10,966 bases of DNA from Deltaproteobacteria bacterium (GTDB lineage: Bacteria > Desulfobacterota > Anaeroferrophillalia > Anaeroferrophillales > Tharpellaceae): the NCBI GenBank assembly GCA_030595135.1, contig JAUVDU010000022.1, positions 1 to 10,966 on the forward strand, read 5' to 3'. Below are positions 1-6,609 of the stretch, one piece after another. The notes beneath the pieces were generated by a model. That model did not search any database and was not told the origin of the DNA. It saw only the letters and a list, made by a program, of their open reading frames with translations. The translations under genes were made by a program, and so were the position numbers. Position 1 is the first letter of the stretch, and every line of letters starts with the position of its first letter.

Positions 1-1
1 A

Positions 2-1510
2 CTGGTCGTCGACAGCAGCCAACGTATCGCCCTGAAAGCTTTTTACTACATGGAGAGTTTTCTCGATACTTTTTTTCGCAAACAATCGAAGGAGAGCTTC
101 AAACCTCTGGCCGAGAGCAAAGCCGTCGACCAGTTCATTAATGAGCAACAACAACGTTTAGGCTTCACTTTAGCCGAACAGCAACGCTGCATCATCACCA
201 TGATCGGCACCGGCAAGCGGCGCCTCTATGCTCTCTCAGGCTATGCCGGAACCGGAAAATCAACCATCGCCAAAACTATTCTCGATTTCTTAAGCCAACA
301 TTTTTGTGATCGTAAAGATATCACCTGCTGCGCTTTCACCGGCATGGCTGCGGCCCGGATTCGAAAACTCACAGGTTACCAGGCTTACACCATCCACTCA
401 CTGCTCAAATACCAAGGCGACAACCGCTTTGAGTTTAATCGTGACCGCCCCCTGCCCTACAAAGTGATACTTCTTGACGAAGCCGGCATGGTCAACAGCC
501 AAATCTTCTACCGCCTGTCCCTGGCGGTGGCAAAAGAGACTATTTTCATTTTGGTCGGCGATCCGGCTCAGCTGCCGCCCATCGGGGCCGGTAATGTTTT
601 TGCCGACATCCTCAATAAAAAATATCTTGCTCATACCTCTTTAACCCAGATTTTCCGCCAAAGTGAAGATTCGGTTCTGGTTCATTTCGCCAATATTGTC
701 CGTAAAGGAGAGATACCGCCCGACTACGACCAGACCTATAAGGACTTTATCTTCATACGTGAAGACATTCCCAACTATTTTCAGTTGAAAAAAGAGCTCC
801 CGGAAAAAGAGTTGCGGGAAATTCGCGGGCAGTGTAATGAGCGGATTCGCCGGTTGATTATGGAGTTGGCGGCCAAGGCCGTCAAGCGCCTGAAATACCC
901 GACCTGGGATTTTCAGGTTTTAACTCCGGTACGGCGCGGCCCCTTGGGAACCGAGCTCTTAAACCATCAATTGCAAGAAGTCTTCAACCCGCAAAGTCAA
1001 TACCAGACGATGCGTTTCGGCACGATTTTCAAGGTTGATGACAAGGTCGTCCACCTGCAAAACAAGGATATGGAGTGCGCCTATTATCGCGCAGGCTTTA
1101 AACCGAGTCAGTCGGCCGACTGGCGCCGCCAGCGTATATTTAACGGATTCGTCGGTATCATCAAAGAGATTGATCTGGATAATGAGCTATTTTATGTTGT
1201 CTACCCCGGCCCCTTAGTGGTACGCTACAATTTCGACCATATTCGCGACATTATCGATCTCGCCTACTGCTTGACTGTCCACAAAGCCCAAGGCAGCCAA
1301 TACAAGTATGTTGCTATTCCTTTAAGCAACAGCCATTTTATGATGCTCAACAACAAATGGTTCTATACCGCAATTACCCGAGCCGAAAAAAAGGTCTACC
1401 TGATCGGCCAGCAATTTGCTTTAAAAAGAGGCTGTACAAATGTTGAAGCAGCCATCCGCAATACTTTTTTATCACTTGATAAATCAGGAGTTAAGAATGA
1501 GCTTGAGTAA
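2..1510 (+). CDS. RecD2-like ATP-dependent DNA helicase (SF1B), 5' end outside the window
   Basis: Probable DNA-dependent ATPase and 5'-3' helicase of the RecD/RecD2 class, acting on DNA in the cytoplasm. Numbering from the first Met in the window (base 50), the motifs are: Walker A GYAGTGKS (64-71), Walker B VILLDE (139-144), GDPAQLPPIGAG (170-181), the arginine motif LTQIFRQ (198-204), QVLTPVRRGPLG (289-300), and the UvrD_C_2-type C-terminus with TVHKAQGSQ (409-417) and YTAITRAEK (439-447). The frame is open back to base 2 with coding-looking residues, and no Shine-Dalgarno precedes the ATG at 50. The residues around that Met resemble the helical region preceding the helicase core in RecD2, so the gene very likely starts upstream and is cut by the window. 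The missing part may hold the RecD2 N-terminal helix-hairpin-helix domains. Its 3' end overlaps the next small gene by 14 bases. Class is secure; RecD2 versus another RecD-like helicase is less so. Confidence 0.88.
   Translation: MVVDSSQRIALKAFYYMESFLDTFFRKQSKESFKPLAESKAVDQFINEQQQRLGFTLAEQQRCIITMIGTGKRRLYALSGYAGTGKSTIAKTILDFLSQHFCDRKDITCCAFTGMAAARIRKLTGYQAYTIHSLLKYQGDNRFEFNRDRPLPYKVILLDEAGMVNSQIFYRLSLAVAKETIFILVGDPAQLPPIGAGNVFADILNKKYLAHTSLTQIFRQSEDSVLVHFANIVRKGEIPPDYDQTYKDFIFIREDIPNYFQLKKELPEKELREIRGQCNERIRRLIMELAAKAVKRLKYPTWDFQVLTPVRRGPLGTELLNHQLQEVFNPQSQYQTMRFGTIFKVDDKVVHLQNKDMECAYYRAGFKPSQSADWRRQRIFNGFVGIIKEIDLDNELFYVVYPGPLVVRYNFDHIRDIIDLAYCLTVHKAQGSQYKYVAIPLSNSHFMMLNNKWFYTAITRAEKKVYLIGQQFALKRGCTNVEAAIRNTFLSLDKSGVKNELE
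1486..1490 (+). promoter_or_regulatory. Shine-Dalgarno site of the small membrane protein gene
   Basis: AGGAG lies six bases before the ATG at 1497, inside the last codons of the helicase gene. It is the strongest ribosome binding site in this operon and is the main support for the 42-residue gene being translated. Confidence 0.7.
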
Positions 1511-1625
1511 AAAAAGAATTAACAAAATTTTAAGTAGAATCATGATGGCCTTAGGCATCGTCTTTCTACTCTACGTCGCGGTCATGTATTATTTATATTT
1601 TTTTACGAATTGGCAAAAGATATGA
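1497..1625 (+). CDS. 42-residue single-pass membrane protein
   Basis: I do not recognise this protein. It has a basic N-terminus (SKKRINKILSR, residues 4-14), one hydrophobic segment (about residues 15-36) rich in aromatic and aliphatic residues, and a short polar tail ending NWQKI. By the positive-inside rule the N-terminus should be cytoplasmic. The start is chosen for the AGGAG site six bases upstream. It overlaps the helicase gene by 14 bases, and its TGA overlaps the ATG of the following kinase-like gene (ATGA at 1622-1625), so the three should be translated together. It could help place the kinase-like protein at the membrane, but that is inference from position only. A chance reading frame is possible, yet the ribosome site, both overlaps and the clean membrane segment argue for a real gene. 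Confidence 0.68.
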   Translation: MSLSKKRINKILSRIMMALGIVFLLYVAVMYYLYFFTNWQKI

Positions 1626-2452
1626 GCAAGGTTCAAGAATATTTTTACTCTCCCGCAGATCGTGAGCTTTTGCGATCCAACAAGCTTGAAACATTCAGCA
1701 AATTATGGCAAGCTGAACTGAACTGGTTTGAACCACCGAACTATCGGCGGTCGGGCTGGAGCGGTGCGGCCCGTTATGAGTTACGACAAGAAAATGGTGA
1801 GACGATCGGAGTTTTTATTAAACGCCAGGAGAACCATCTCCGCAGAACCTTGCAATACCCCCAAGGCTGCCCGACCTTTCGTATCGAATGGCAAAATCTT
1901 AACAAACTGACAAAATATCAGGTCGAAGTTCCACGCCCGCTCTATTACGGCGAACATTATGAAAATGGGAAACCCCAGGCGATCTTGATCACTTATGAAT
2001 TAAAGGGATTTTCGGCTCTGGATGAGTGGCTCCGGGGAGACCAGTGTCAAGGCGGGAATCAACATTTGCGACACGACGTACTACCAGCGATTTCTGATGT
2101 CGTGCGCCGTTTTCATGATCATCGCTTCCGCCACAACAGTCTCTACCCCAAACATATCATGCTCAAGGTACGCCAAGATGGCAACCTGACGGCAACCGAT
2201 GTCAGTCTCATTGATCTGGAAAAATCACGCCGAGTATTCTATCCTATGGGGGCCCGTATCCGCGACCTGGACACGCTGATGCGGCGTTGCCCGGAGTGGA
2301 CAAACCATGAAAAGGATCTTTTTTTAAACTACTACCTTAAAGCCGGACTCGAACACCTGCCCCCAGCCCAACTCGCCGATGAACTCTGGAAAGTTCCACT
2401 CGTCAAATGGGTTAAACGAAGAATTGCCGCCAAGCTGAAAAATAGAACGTAA
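1622..2452 (+). CDS. InaA/WaaP-family kinase-like protein
   Basis: A 276-residue protein with the fold signature of the lipopolysaccharide kinase (Kdo/WaaP)/InaA family, small kinases that in known members phosphorylate LPS core sugars on the cytoplasmic face. Visible elements: beta-3 lysine in FIKRQ (K67), a helix-C glutamate candidate in FRIEWQ (E89), hinge-like ILITYEL (121-127), catalytic-loop region RFRHNSLYPKHIM (168-180) and the metal-binding segment SLIDLEKSR (195-203, D198). The catalytic aspartate expected after the loop histidine is Asn172, so activity is uncertain; some InaA-type proteins, as I recall, also lack this Asp. The ATG at 1622 is preferred over a TTG at 1610 because it forms an ATGA overlap with the stop of the upstream small gene. 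No signal peptide or membrane segment is visible. The substrate cannot be read from the sequence. Confidence 0.78.
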   Translation: MSKVQEYFYSPADRELLRSNKLETFSKLWQAELNWFEPPNYRRSGWSGAARYELRQENGETIGVFIKRQENHLRRTLQYPQGCPTFRIEWQNLNKLTKYQVEVPRPLYYGEHYENGKPQAILITYELKGFSALDEWLRGDQCQGGNQHLRHDVLPAISDVVRRFHDHRFRHNSLYPKHIMLKVRQDGNLTATDVSLIDLEKSRRVFYPMGARIRDLDTLMRRCPEWTNHEKDLFLNYYLKAGLEHLPPAQLADELWKVPLVKWVKRRIAAKLKNRT

Positions 2453-2491
2453 CTTTCAGCGTAAGTAAATAAGCACCATACATTGTTGTAT

Positions 2492-2570
2492 TTCAGCAAA
2501 TTCTAGGGACATAACCCGATTCTCCTAAGGAAACCGGGATTGTGTACCCTGAATTTGCGGGTTAGCTGAA
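2492..2570. repeat. Long imperfect hairpin at a convergent gene junction
   Basis: The gap between the two converging genes holds a long imperfect inverted repeat. CAAATTC (2497-2503) pairs perfectly with GAATTTG (2551-2557). AGGG (2505-2508) pairs with CCCT (2547-2550). ACATAA (2509-2514) pairs with TTGTGT (2540-2545) with one G-U pair. CCCG (2515-2518) pairs with CGGG (2535-2538), and the pairing goes on with mismatches to a small loop near 2525-2528. The outer TTCAG (2492-2496) can also pair with CTGAA (2566-2570) across a bulge. There is no T-run on either side, so it is not a classic rho-independent terminator. It may still end transcription from both sides, protect mRNA 3' ends, or be a decayed mobile repeat. 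Confidence 0.6.
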
Positions 2571-2583
2571 TAATTACAAAAGA

Positions 2584-3060
2584 TCAAAAAGTCAGAGCTT
2601 TCTGTAACATCTCCATAACCATCGCGCCGCCCTTCTCCTTGACATAATCATAAACTACCGGCGTAAACTGACCAAGCATCTCACTATCCATACCCAGATC
2701 TTTAAAACTGCTCAGCAAACCAGCACTCCCTTCAAGAGAAGAACCGGCCTTACCTCCCAACATTGATGCCGCCCCGCTAACCAACCCCTTACTCGCACCA
2801 GGTTCGGGAGCTGAGCTTTGGAGTGCATCGGCTTCAGGAACAGAATCCGACAACTGTTTATAGTCACTTTCAGTCATCCGGCTTTGGGCAGTTTTAAATA
2901 TTGCCCCGGCACCGCCTTCGGCCTGTTTTTCAGTAACTCCCAATTTACTGACCAACATACTAACCAGCCCCATATCCAGAGCCATCGCGGAAGCCGGCAA
3001 CAGAGTCATCAACATAACCAAACAAATGACCATGCGCAAACTGAAACTTAATTTTCTCAT
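2584..3060 (-). CDS. Exported DUF2780 family protein
   Basis: A 158-residue protein of unknown function that matches my memory of the DUF2780 family. It starts with a signal peptide: basic MRK, a hydrophobic core, and an Ala-Met-Ala site predicting cleavage after residue 27, so the product should be periplasmic or secreted. Family-like stretches are the N-terminal LGVTEKQAEGGAGAIF, the following TESDYKQLSDSVPEAD, and the C-terminal LGMDSEMLGQFTPVVYDYV followed by a Gly-Gly motif. The central part (about residues 80-120) is rich in Gly, Ser and Ala and is probably flexible. The start at 3060 is set by a good ribosome binding site eight bases upstream; in-frame extension to 3093 is unlikely because it would bury that site and the signal peptide. 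It lies 80 bp downstream of the DUF3786 gene on the same strand, so co-transcription is possible. No function is assigned. Confidence 0.8.
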   Translation of the reverse strand: MRKLSFSLRMVICLVMLMTLLPASAMALDMGLVSMLVSKLGVTEKQAEGGAGAIFKTAQSRMTESDYKQLSDSVPEADALQSSAPEPGASKGLVSGAASMLGGKAGSSLEGSAGLLSSFKDLGMDSEMLGQFTPVVYDYVKEKGGAMVMEMLQKALTF

Positions 3061-3068
3061 CTCTTTTT

Positions 3069-3075
3069 CTCCTTT
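3069..3075 (-). promoter_or_regulatory. Shine-Dalgarno site of the DUF2780 gene
   Basis: AAAGGAG on the minus strand, eight bases before the ATG at 3060. It decides the start in favour of the Met that opens the signal peptide. Confidence 0.75.
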
Positions 3076-3140
3076 ACTGTAGAGATTAATCAATCAAATA
3101 AACCAGCAAAAGTAATTCGACAAACTTAATCTAAATAGTC

Positions 3141-3872
3141 TCAAAAGTCCAGCAGTTTTGCGGCCACGACATTACCCAAAGCCCAAATAACGTCAAGCTG
3201 AAACATCTGCTCAATATTTTTATCGAAGAGATACAGAGCCCGCGCGGGAAATTCATCGTCCTCCTCCCAGAGGGCGACGATCCATTCAAGTCCGGGGAAG
3301 ATCGTAAGAGAGAGGGCGAATTCGCCAAAATCAGCTGGTTTAGCGCCCCACTTTTCGCCTTTTCCCAACAACTGCGAACCATCCCGGGCAAAGTGTTGGG
3401 CAATAAGAGCGGAAGCCATCACATGCGGGCCGCGAAAAAAAGTAGTCCCGCCGGTCAGATGAAATTCATTAACCAGTTCCACGGTTTCCGGTATCTGTCG
3501 GCCGTCTGCAAGGTAGTCGAGCAGAGCCATGACTACCAGCCCATCCTGATAAGTGGGCTGCGACCCTTGGCCGTCGTCAAATAAGATATTAAAGGTTTCC
3601 GGTTCAAGCCTGAGACGGCGGTTAAACCAAGGCAGTTCGAGCCCATCACCTAAAACCCGGACAGAAGGAAACACTTCGCCCGCATTTTCCGCCACCAAGC
3701 TCTCTAGCTTCCGCCACCAAACTGAATTAAGTTGATCAAAACGGGAATATTGACTGTTTTCTTCGGGGTCTAGGAGGCTGCCCGAGAATAGCAATTTTTT
3801 CTCAAATCGAGGCATGCTCATAAAATTACCACAGGCATATGTATAATATTCCGAGGATAATTTTTTGAGCAT
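3141..3872 (-). CDS. DUF3786 domain protein with a mobile-element-derived 5' end
   Basis: A 243-residue reading frame whose body resembles DUF3786, a domain of unknown function that I associate with anaerobes. Family-like parts are GDGLELPWFNRRLRL (75-89), QDGLVVMALLDYLADG (109-124), the central VNEFHLTGGTTFFRG (134-148), and the C-terminal FGEFALSLTIFPGLEWIVAL (182-201) with the acidic WEEDDEFPARALYLFD (202-217). The product should be cytosolic, since no signal peptide is seen. Residues 1-34 are encoded by the MITE-like element at 3771-3915, and recognisable native sequence begins at D35. The ATG at 3872 has no clear ribosome site; ATGs at 3821 and 3815 are alternatives, also inside the element. 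The gene is therefore either 5'-truncated by the insertion or now uses a start provided by it. It lies 76 bp downstream of the chaN-like gene on the same strand. The domain call is fairly good; start and functionality are uncertain. Confidence 0.68.
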   Translation of the reverse strand: MLKKLSSEYYTYACGNFMSMPRFEKKLLFSGSLLDPEENSQYSRFDQLNSVWWRKLESLVAENAGEVFPSVRVLGDGLELPWFNRRLRLEPETFNILFDDGQGSQPTYQDGLVVMALLDYLADGRQIPETVELVNEFHLTGGTTFFRGPHVMASALIAQHFARDGSQLLGKGEKWGAKPADFGEFALSLTIFPGLEWIVALWEEDDEFPARALYLFDKNIEQMFQLDVIWALGNVVAAKLLDF

Positions 3873-3915
3873 AATGATGAGTTGGGGGAAAAGGGCATTT
3901 TCGGTCGGCCTCCTA
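3771..3915. mobile_element. MITE-like element with terminal and internal inverted repeats
   Basis: A 145-bp non-coding-size element with imperfect terminal inverted repeats. The left end (3771-3790) reads TAGGAGGCTGCCCGAGAATA, and the right end read inward on the other strand (3915-3896) is TAGGAGGCCGACCGAAAATG: 16 of 20 bases agree. A second inverted pair lies inside: ATGCTCATAAAATTACC (3814-3830) against the reverse complement of 3855-3872, differing by one base and a one-base gap, with a 24-base loop. Both ends carry TA, which would fit a TA target duplication as in the Tc1/mariner-IS630 group; this is inference. A related end occurs at 10905-10941. The element is too short to code for a transposase and would need one supplied in trans. 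Confidence 0.7.
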
Positions 3916-3948
3916 CCGGAAGAACGTTATCAGTTGCAACCTGCAAGT

Positions 3949-5148
3949 TCACAATAGAACCTCAATCTTTTGCTCTTTACCACCTCTTTCAATAAGCAGT
4001 TCAACCGTCTCACCTTTGCTCTTTTTCAAGAGCAGGAGCGAGAGATCAAGCGGCTCCTCGAGGTTGTTTCCGGCACAAGTTATTATCAGATCACCAACCT
4101 TAAGACCATACTTTTCCGCTGCACTCCCCGCTGCAACCATGACAATCTCAATCCCCCGATCCGCATCCTTAAGCCCGACTCCGAGCTTAGCCTGTTGATC
4201 CTTGAGGTTACGATAGGGTACGCACCAGAGATAGTCACCAAGATAGAGAGGCAGATCCGGGAAATCGACATCCATGGTTCGGCGCTCATTCTCAACTAAA
4301 ACAATCGGGGTATGGGTCAAAAGAATACAGTAAGGAACTTTTTTTCGTTGGAAAACCCGGCGCGGCAGACCGTAGCCCCGGGCGACATGAAAACCTCCGG
4401 CGATAACCACCAACAATTTCCCCTCCCCGGCCGAACTCTCAAGGTAGGAAGCAATGTTATCAGCCATGGTCTCTTCCCAAAGCTGATGAACTTTAAGGAA
4501 CTTGCCGATATCACCATGACCCTCGACATGACCGGCAAACATCGCCTGTAAAGCCTGCTCCTGATACGGATCATCCAGCGATTGTGCCGGATTTTCGAGT
4601 AAACTCTTACCCATACCGGATGATTTCAGCCCCTGCATAAAGGCCATTTTCTCATGCCGACTAACGTTTAAAGCCCGCACCGGAATCCGTTGCGACTGCA
4701 AAAAAGCAAAAATCTCCCGGTAGTAGACAAAGTCAGCCAGACTCCAATCGTCGGCAAACAGACGGATAAAATCATCCTCGGAAAGTTCTCCGGCCAGCCA
4801 TTGGTCAACTTTTTCCTGGTTGACATGCGCCAACATCTCAAAACCGACCGCCAAACGCTCCGGGAAACGTTGATAAAGATTTTTGACCACCTGCAACTCG
4901 ACCTGATGATCATAGATATTATCATGCCCCTCACCGATATAGACAATCTGTTCATTAGCCAGAAGTGAGAAGAGTTCAGGCCGGGTCAACCTCATCCCGG
5001 TCGGCAGATGAATTATTTCATCACGTTGCATCGTGTCGGGATCAACATAAGGAGACCCATCAACCATAATTCGGGATTGTCGAGAACCGCAGGCGGTCAG
5101 CAAAAACATCGCCAGCAACAAGAAAAAAGGTAAAGGGAAAAATTTCAA
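3949..5148 (-). CDS. ChaN/TIKI-superfamily lipoprotein with C-terminal PDZ domain
   Basis: A 399-residue predicted lipoprotein. The signal peptide ends in lipobox LTAC with lipidated C20. Residues about 45-290 form a ChaN-like (DUF399, haem-binding uptake/TIKI superfamily) domain: VYIGEGHDNIYDHQVE (69-84, with E73, H75, H81), VGFEML (101-106, E104), DDWSLADFVYYREIF (133-147), PVRALN (156-161) and the late VIAGGFHVARGYGLPRR (248-264, H254). Residues about 320-399 look like a PDZ domain (LGVGL, then GSAAEKYGLKVGDLIITCAG at 341-360). ChaN proteins are reported to bind haem and have been linked to iron uptake; related TIKI proteins are metalloproteases, so a metal-dependent hydrolase is the alternative. 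The PDZ suggests it recognises protein C-termini or a partner in the envelope. The start is a TTG at 5148, supported by AAGGAG ten bases upstream and the intact signal peptide. It is divergent from the MFS gene. Confidence 0.83.
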   Translation of the reverse strand: MKFFPLPFFLLLAMFLLTACGSRQSRIMVDGSPYVDPDTMQRDEIIHLPTGMRLTRPELFSLLANEQIVYIGEGHDNIYDHQVELQVVKNLYQRFPERLAVGFEMLAHVNQEKVDQWLAGELSEDDFIRLFADDWSLADFVYYREIFAFLQSQRIPVRALNVSRHEKMAFMQGLKSSGMGKSLLENPAQSLDDPYQEQALQAMFAGHVEGHGDIGKFLKVHQLWEETMADNIASYLESSAGEGKLLVVIAGGFHVARGYGLPRRVFQRKKVPYCILLTHTPIVLVENERRTMDVDFPDLPLYLGDYLWCVPYRNLKDQQAKLGVGLKDADRGIEIVMVAAGSAAEKYGLKVGDLIITCAGNNLEEPLDLSLLLLKKSKGETVELLIERGGKEQKIEVLL

Positions 5149-5158
5149 AATTTAGGTT

Positions 5159-5164
5159 CTCCTT
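5159..5164 (-). promoter_or_regulatory. Shine-Dalgarno site fixing a TTG start for the chaN-like gene
   Basis: AAGGAG on the minus strand, ten bases before the TTG at 5148. No ATG sits nearer in frame, and the next in-frame Met (residue 14) would break the signal peptide. Confidence 0.65.
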
Positions 5165-5174
5165 GATTTAATTA

Positions 5175-5204
5175 TTGCCATTAGTAATGTTTTACTGGTA
5201 ATGA
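5175..5204 (+). promoter_or_regulatory. Possible sigma-70 promoter of the MFS transporter gene
   Basis: TTGCCA (5175-5180) and TAATGA (5199-5204) are 18 bases apart and lie 39 bases before the TTG start of the transporter. The spacer contains the short palindrome CATTAGTAATG (beginning in the -35 box, 5179-5189), and GTAATG is repeated at 5184 and 5198; either could be a regulator site. The same 95-bp gap must also hold the promoter of the divergent chaN-like gene, for which I see only weak TTGTAA-type boxes. Confidence 0.35.
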
Positions 5205-5243
5205 GCGAGCATTTTACAATTTTTATTACAATTTGAGAATCTA

Positions 5244-6566
5244 TTGCGTTTACAAAAAAAACCACCCTTATATTACGGTTGGATTATCGTTGCCACCTCT
5301 TTTGTCACGCTCGGAGTGGCCTTTGGGGTCTGGTACTCATTCTCGGTCTTTTACATTGCCATCATTAATGATTTTGCCTGGTCACGGGCAACCACGGCCG
5401 GCGTTTTCTCTCTCTTTACGATCTCGCACTATCTCTGTGCCTTCCTGACCGGATGGCTAATTGATCGTTTCGGCCCCCGTTTGGTGATCCCGGCCGGGGC
5501 CTTGTGGCTGGCCGTATCCTTGAGCCTACTCACAAAAGCGCAGGATATTTTCGATTTTTACCTGGTTTACGGAATCCTTGCCGCCATCGGCGTCAGTCTC
5601 ATCGGATTCGTCCCCCATGCGACCTTTCTCCCCCGTTGGTTTGTTCGGCGTCGAGGGCTGGCCTTAGGGCTGGCCATGGCCGGAGTCGGGGTCGGTATGC
5701 TGATAGTGCCCCCGGTCATGCAGCATCTAATCAGTACCTACAACTGGCGCTACGCCTACCAAGTACTAGCTATCATAGTGCTTTTCATTATTCCAATCAA
5801 TCTCTTTTTCCAACGTCGCGACCCACAGCAAATCGGTCTGCGGCCGGATGGTGCAATCCGGCCGGCGAACCAGTCCAGCTCCGTCGAAAGAGAAAGCAAG
5901 GAAGGCGCTGTCATCATTGACCAAAAATGGGCCGCCATTGAATGGACCAGCGGCAAAGCCTTGAAAACCAAGCGTTTCTGGTATCTAGCCGCAGCCTTTT
6001 TTCTCGGCCCATTTGCCATTCAAGGAGTTCTTTTACATGCCGTTGCCGGCCTCGTCGATGGCGGCATGACAGCCCAAATGGCAGCCTTCACTTTCGGAAT
6101 TCTGGGCATCTGCGGTTCAGTCGGCAAAATAACCTTAGGCTTTTTCGGCGACCGCTGGAACCGCGAGACCGCAAACACCATAGGCATGGCCGCAGCTACC
6201 ATAGGAGTTCTGGCCCTGGCCGGAATGCAGCTGTTCCCCCACCTGCTGCAACAACTACTACCCTGGATTTTTGCAGCCGGGTTCGGCTTCGGTTATGGTG
6301 CGGCCGCCCCCCTCTATCCCTCAATTGCCGCAGATATTTTTCAAGGTCGTCATTTTGGCCGGATTTTCGGCCTGCTTTCGTTAAATTTAGGTTTTGGCGG
6401 GGCCGCCGGAGCCTGGTTTTCCGGCCTCATCTTTGATCAGACTGGTTCATATCTCACTGCTTTCAGTTTCGATATCATTGCCCTCTGGCTCTCCTGCCTC
6501 TGTTTCTGGCTGGCCGCCCCGCGCCTGATCCGTCTCAGCCGCAGTCACAAAGTTGTTCATCACTGA
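5244..6566 (+). CDS. MFS transporter, oxalate/formate antiporter (OFA)-like
   Basis: A 440-residue inner-membrane carrier of the major facilitator superfamily with about twelve hydrophobic segments. It opens with PPLYYGWIIV, typical of OFA/monocarboxylate-type members. Motif A occurs between helices 2 and 3 as GWLIDRFGPR (70-79), with a second-half counterpart LGFFGDRWNRE (298-308). The stretch LPRWFVRRRGLALGLAMAG (129-147) is also characteristic. A charged central loop (about residues 190-243) separates the halves. Substrates in this subgroup are small organic anions such as oxalate, formate or other monocarboxylates, but the actual substrate cannot be told here. The start is a TTG at 5244, as no ATG fits; the ribosome site is weak (GAGAA at 5235-5239). 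The cyclase gene follows 58 bp downstream on the same strand. Confidence 0.85.
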   Translation: MRLQKKPPLYYGWIIVATSFVTLGVAFGVWYSFSVFYIAIINDFAWSRATTAGVFSLFTISHYLCAFLTGWLIDRFGPRLVIPAGALWLAVSLSLLTKAQDIFDFYLVYGILAAIGVSLIGFVPHATFLPRWFVRRRGLALGLAMAGVGVGMLIVPPVMQHLISTYNWRYAYQVLAIIVLFIIPINLFFQRRDPQQIGLRPDGAIRPANQSSSVERESKEGAVIIDQKWAAIEWTSGKALKTKRFWYLAAAFFLGPFAIQGVLLHAVAGLVDGGMTAQMAAFTFGILGICGSVGKITLGFFGDRWNRETANTIGMAAATIGVLALAGMQLFPHLLQQLLPWIFAAGFGFGYGAAAPLYPSIAADIFQGRHFGRIFGLLSLNLGFGGAAGAWFSGLIFDQTGSYLTAFSFDIIALWLSCLCFWLAAPRLIRLSRSHKVVHH

Positions 6567-6588
6567 TACTGATTTGAAAATGGATAGT

Positions 6589-6609
6589 TGACAATTTCTA
6601 CCATTGTCA
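6589..6609. promoter_or_regulatory. Perfect 7-bp inverted repeat upstream of the GGDEF gene
   Basis: TGACAAT (6589-6595) and ATTGTCA (6603-6609) form a perfect inverted repeat with a seven-base centre, between the MFS stop and the cyclase start. The left arm is part of a consensus -35 box TTGACA (6588-6593), but no good -10 follows at the right distance (TACTTA at 6611). It could be an operator for a dimeric regulator overlapping a promoter, or a weak hairpin; no T-run follows. Confidence 0.4.

Noticed and set aside
50..52. ATG at 50 as the true start of the helicase gene
   Set aside because: No ribosome binding site precedes it, the frame stays open to the window edge, and the residues before it look like RecD2 coding sequence. 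A gene cut by the window fits better.
3970..4968. Several open frames on the plus strand and in other minus frames under the chaN-like gene
   Set aside because: They show no family motifs, ribosome sites or coherent composition, while the lipoprotein frame explains the whole interval.
5504..6436. Arg/Ser/His-rich frames overlapping the MFS gene
   Set aside because: Their composition is that of an out-of-frame reading of hydrophobic codons; the transporter frame has clear MFS motifs.
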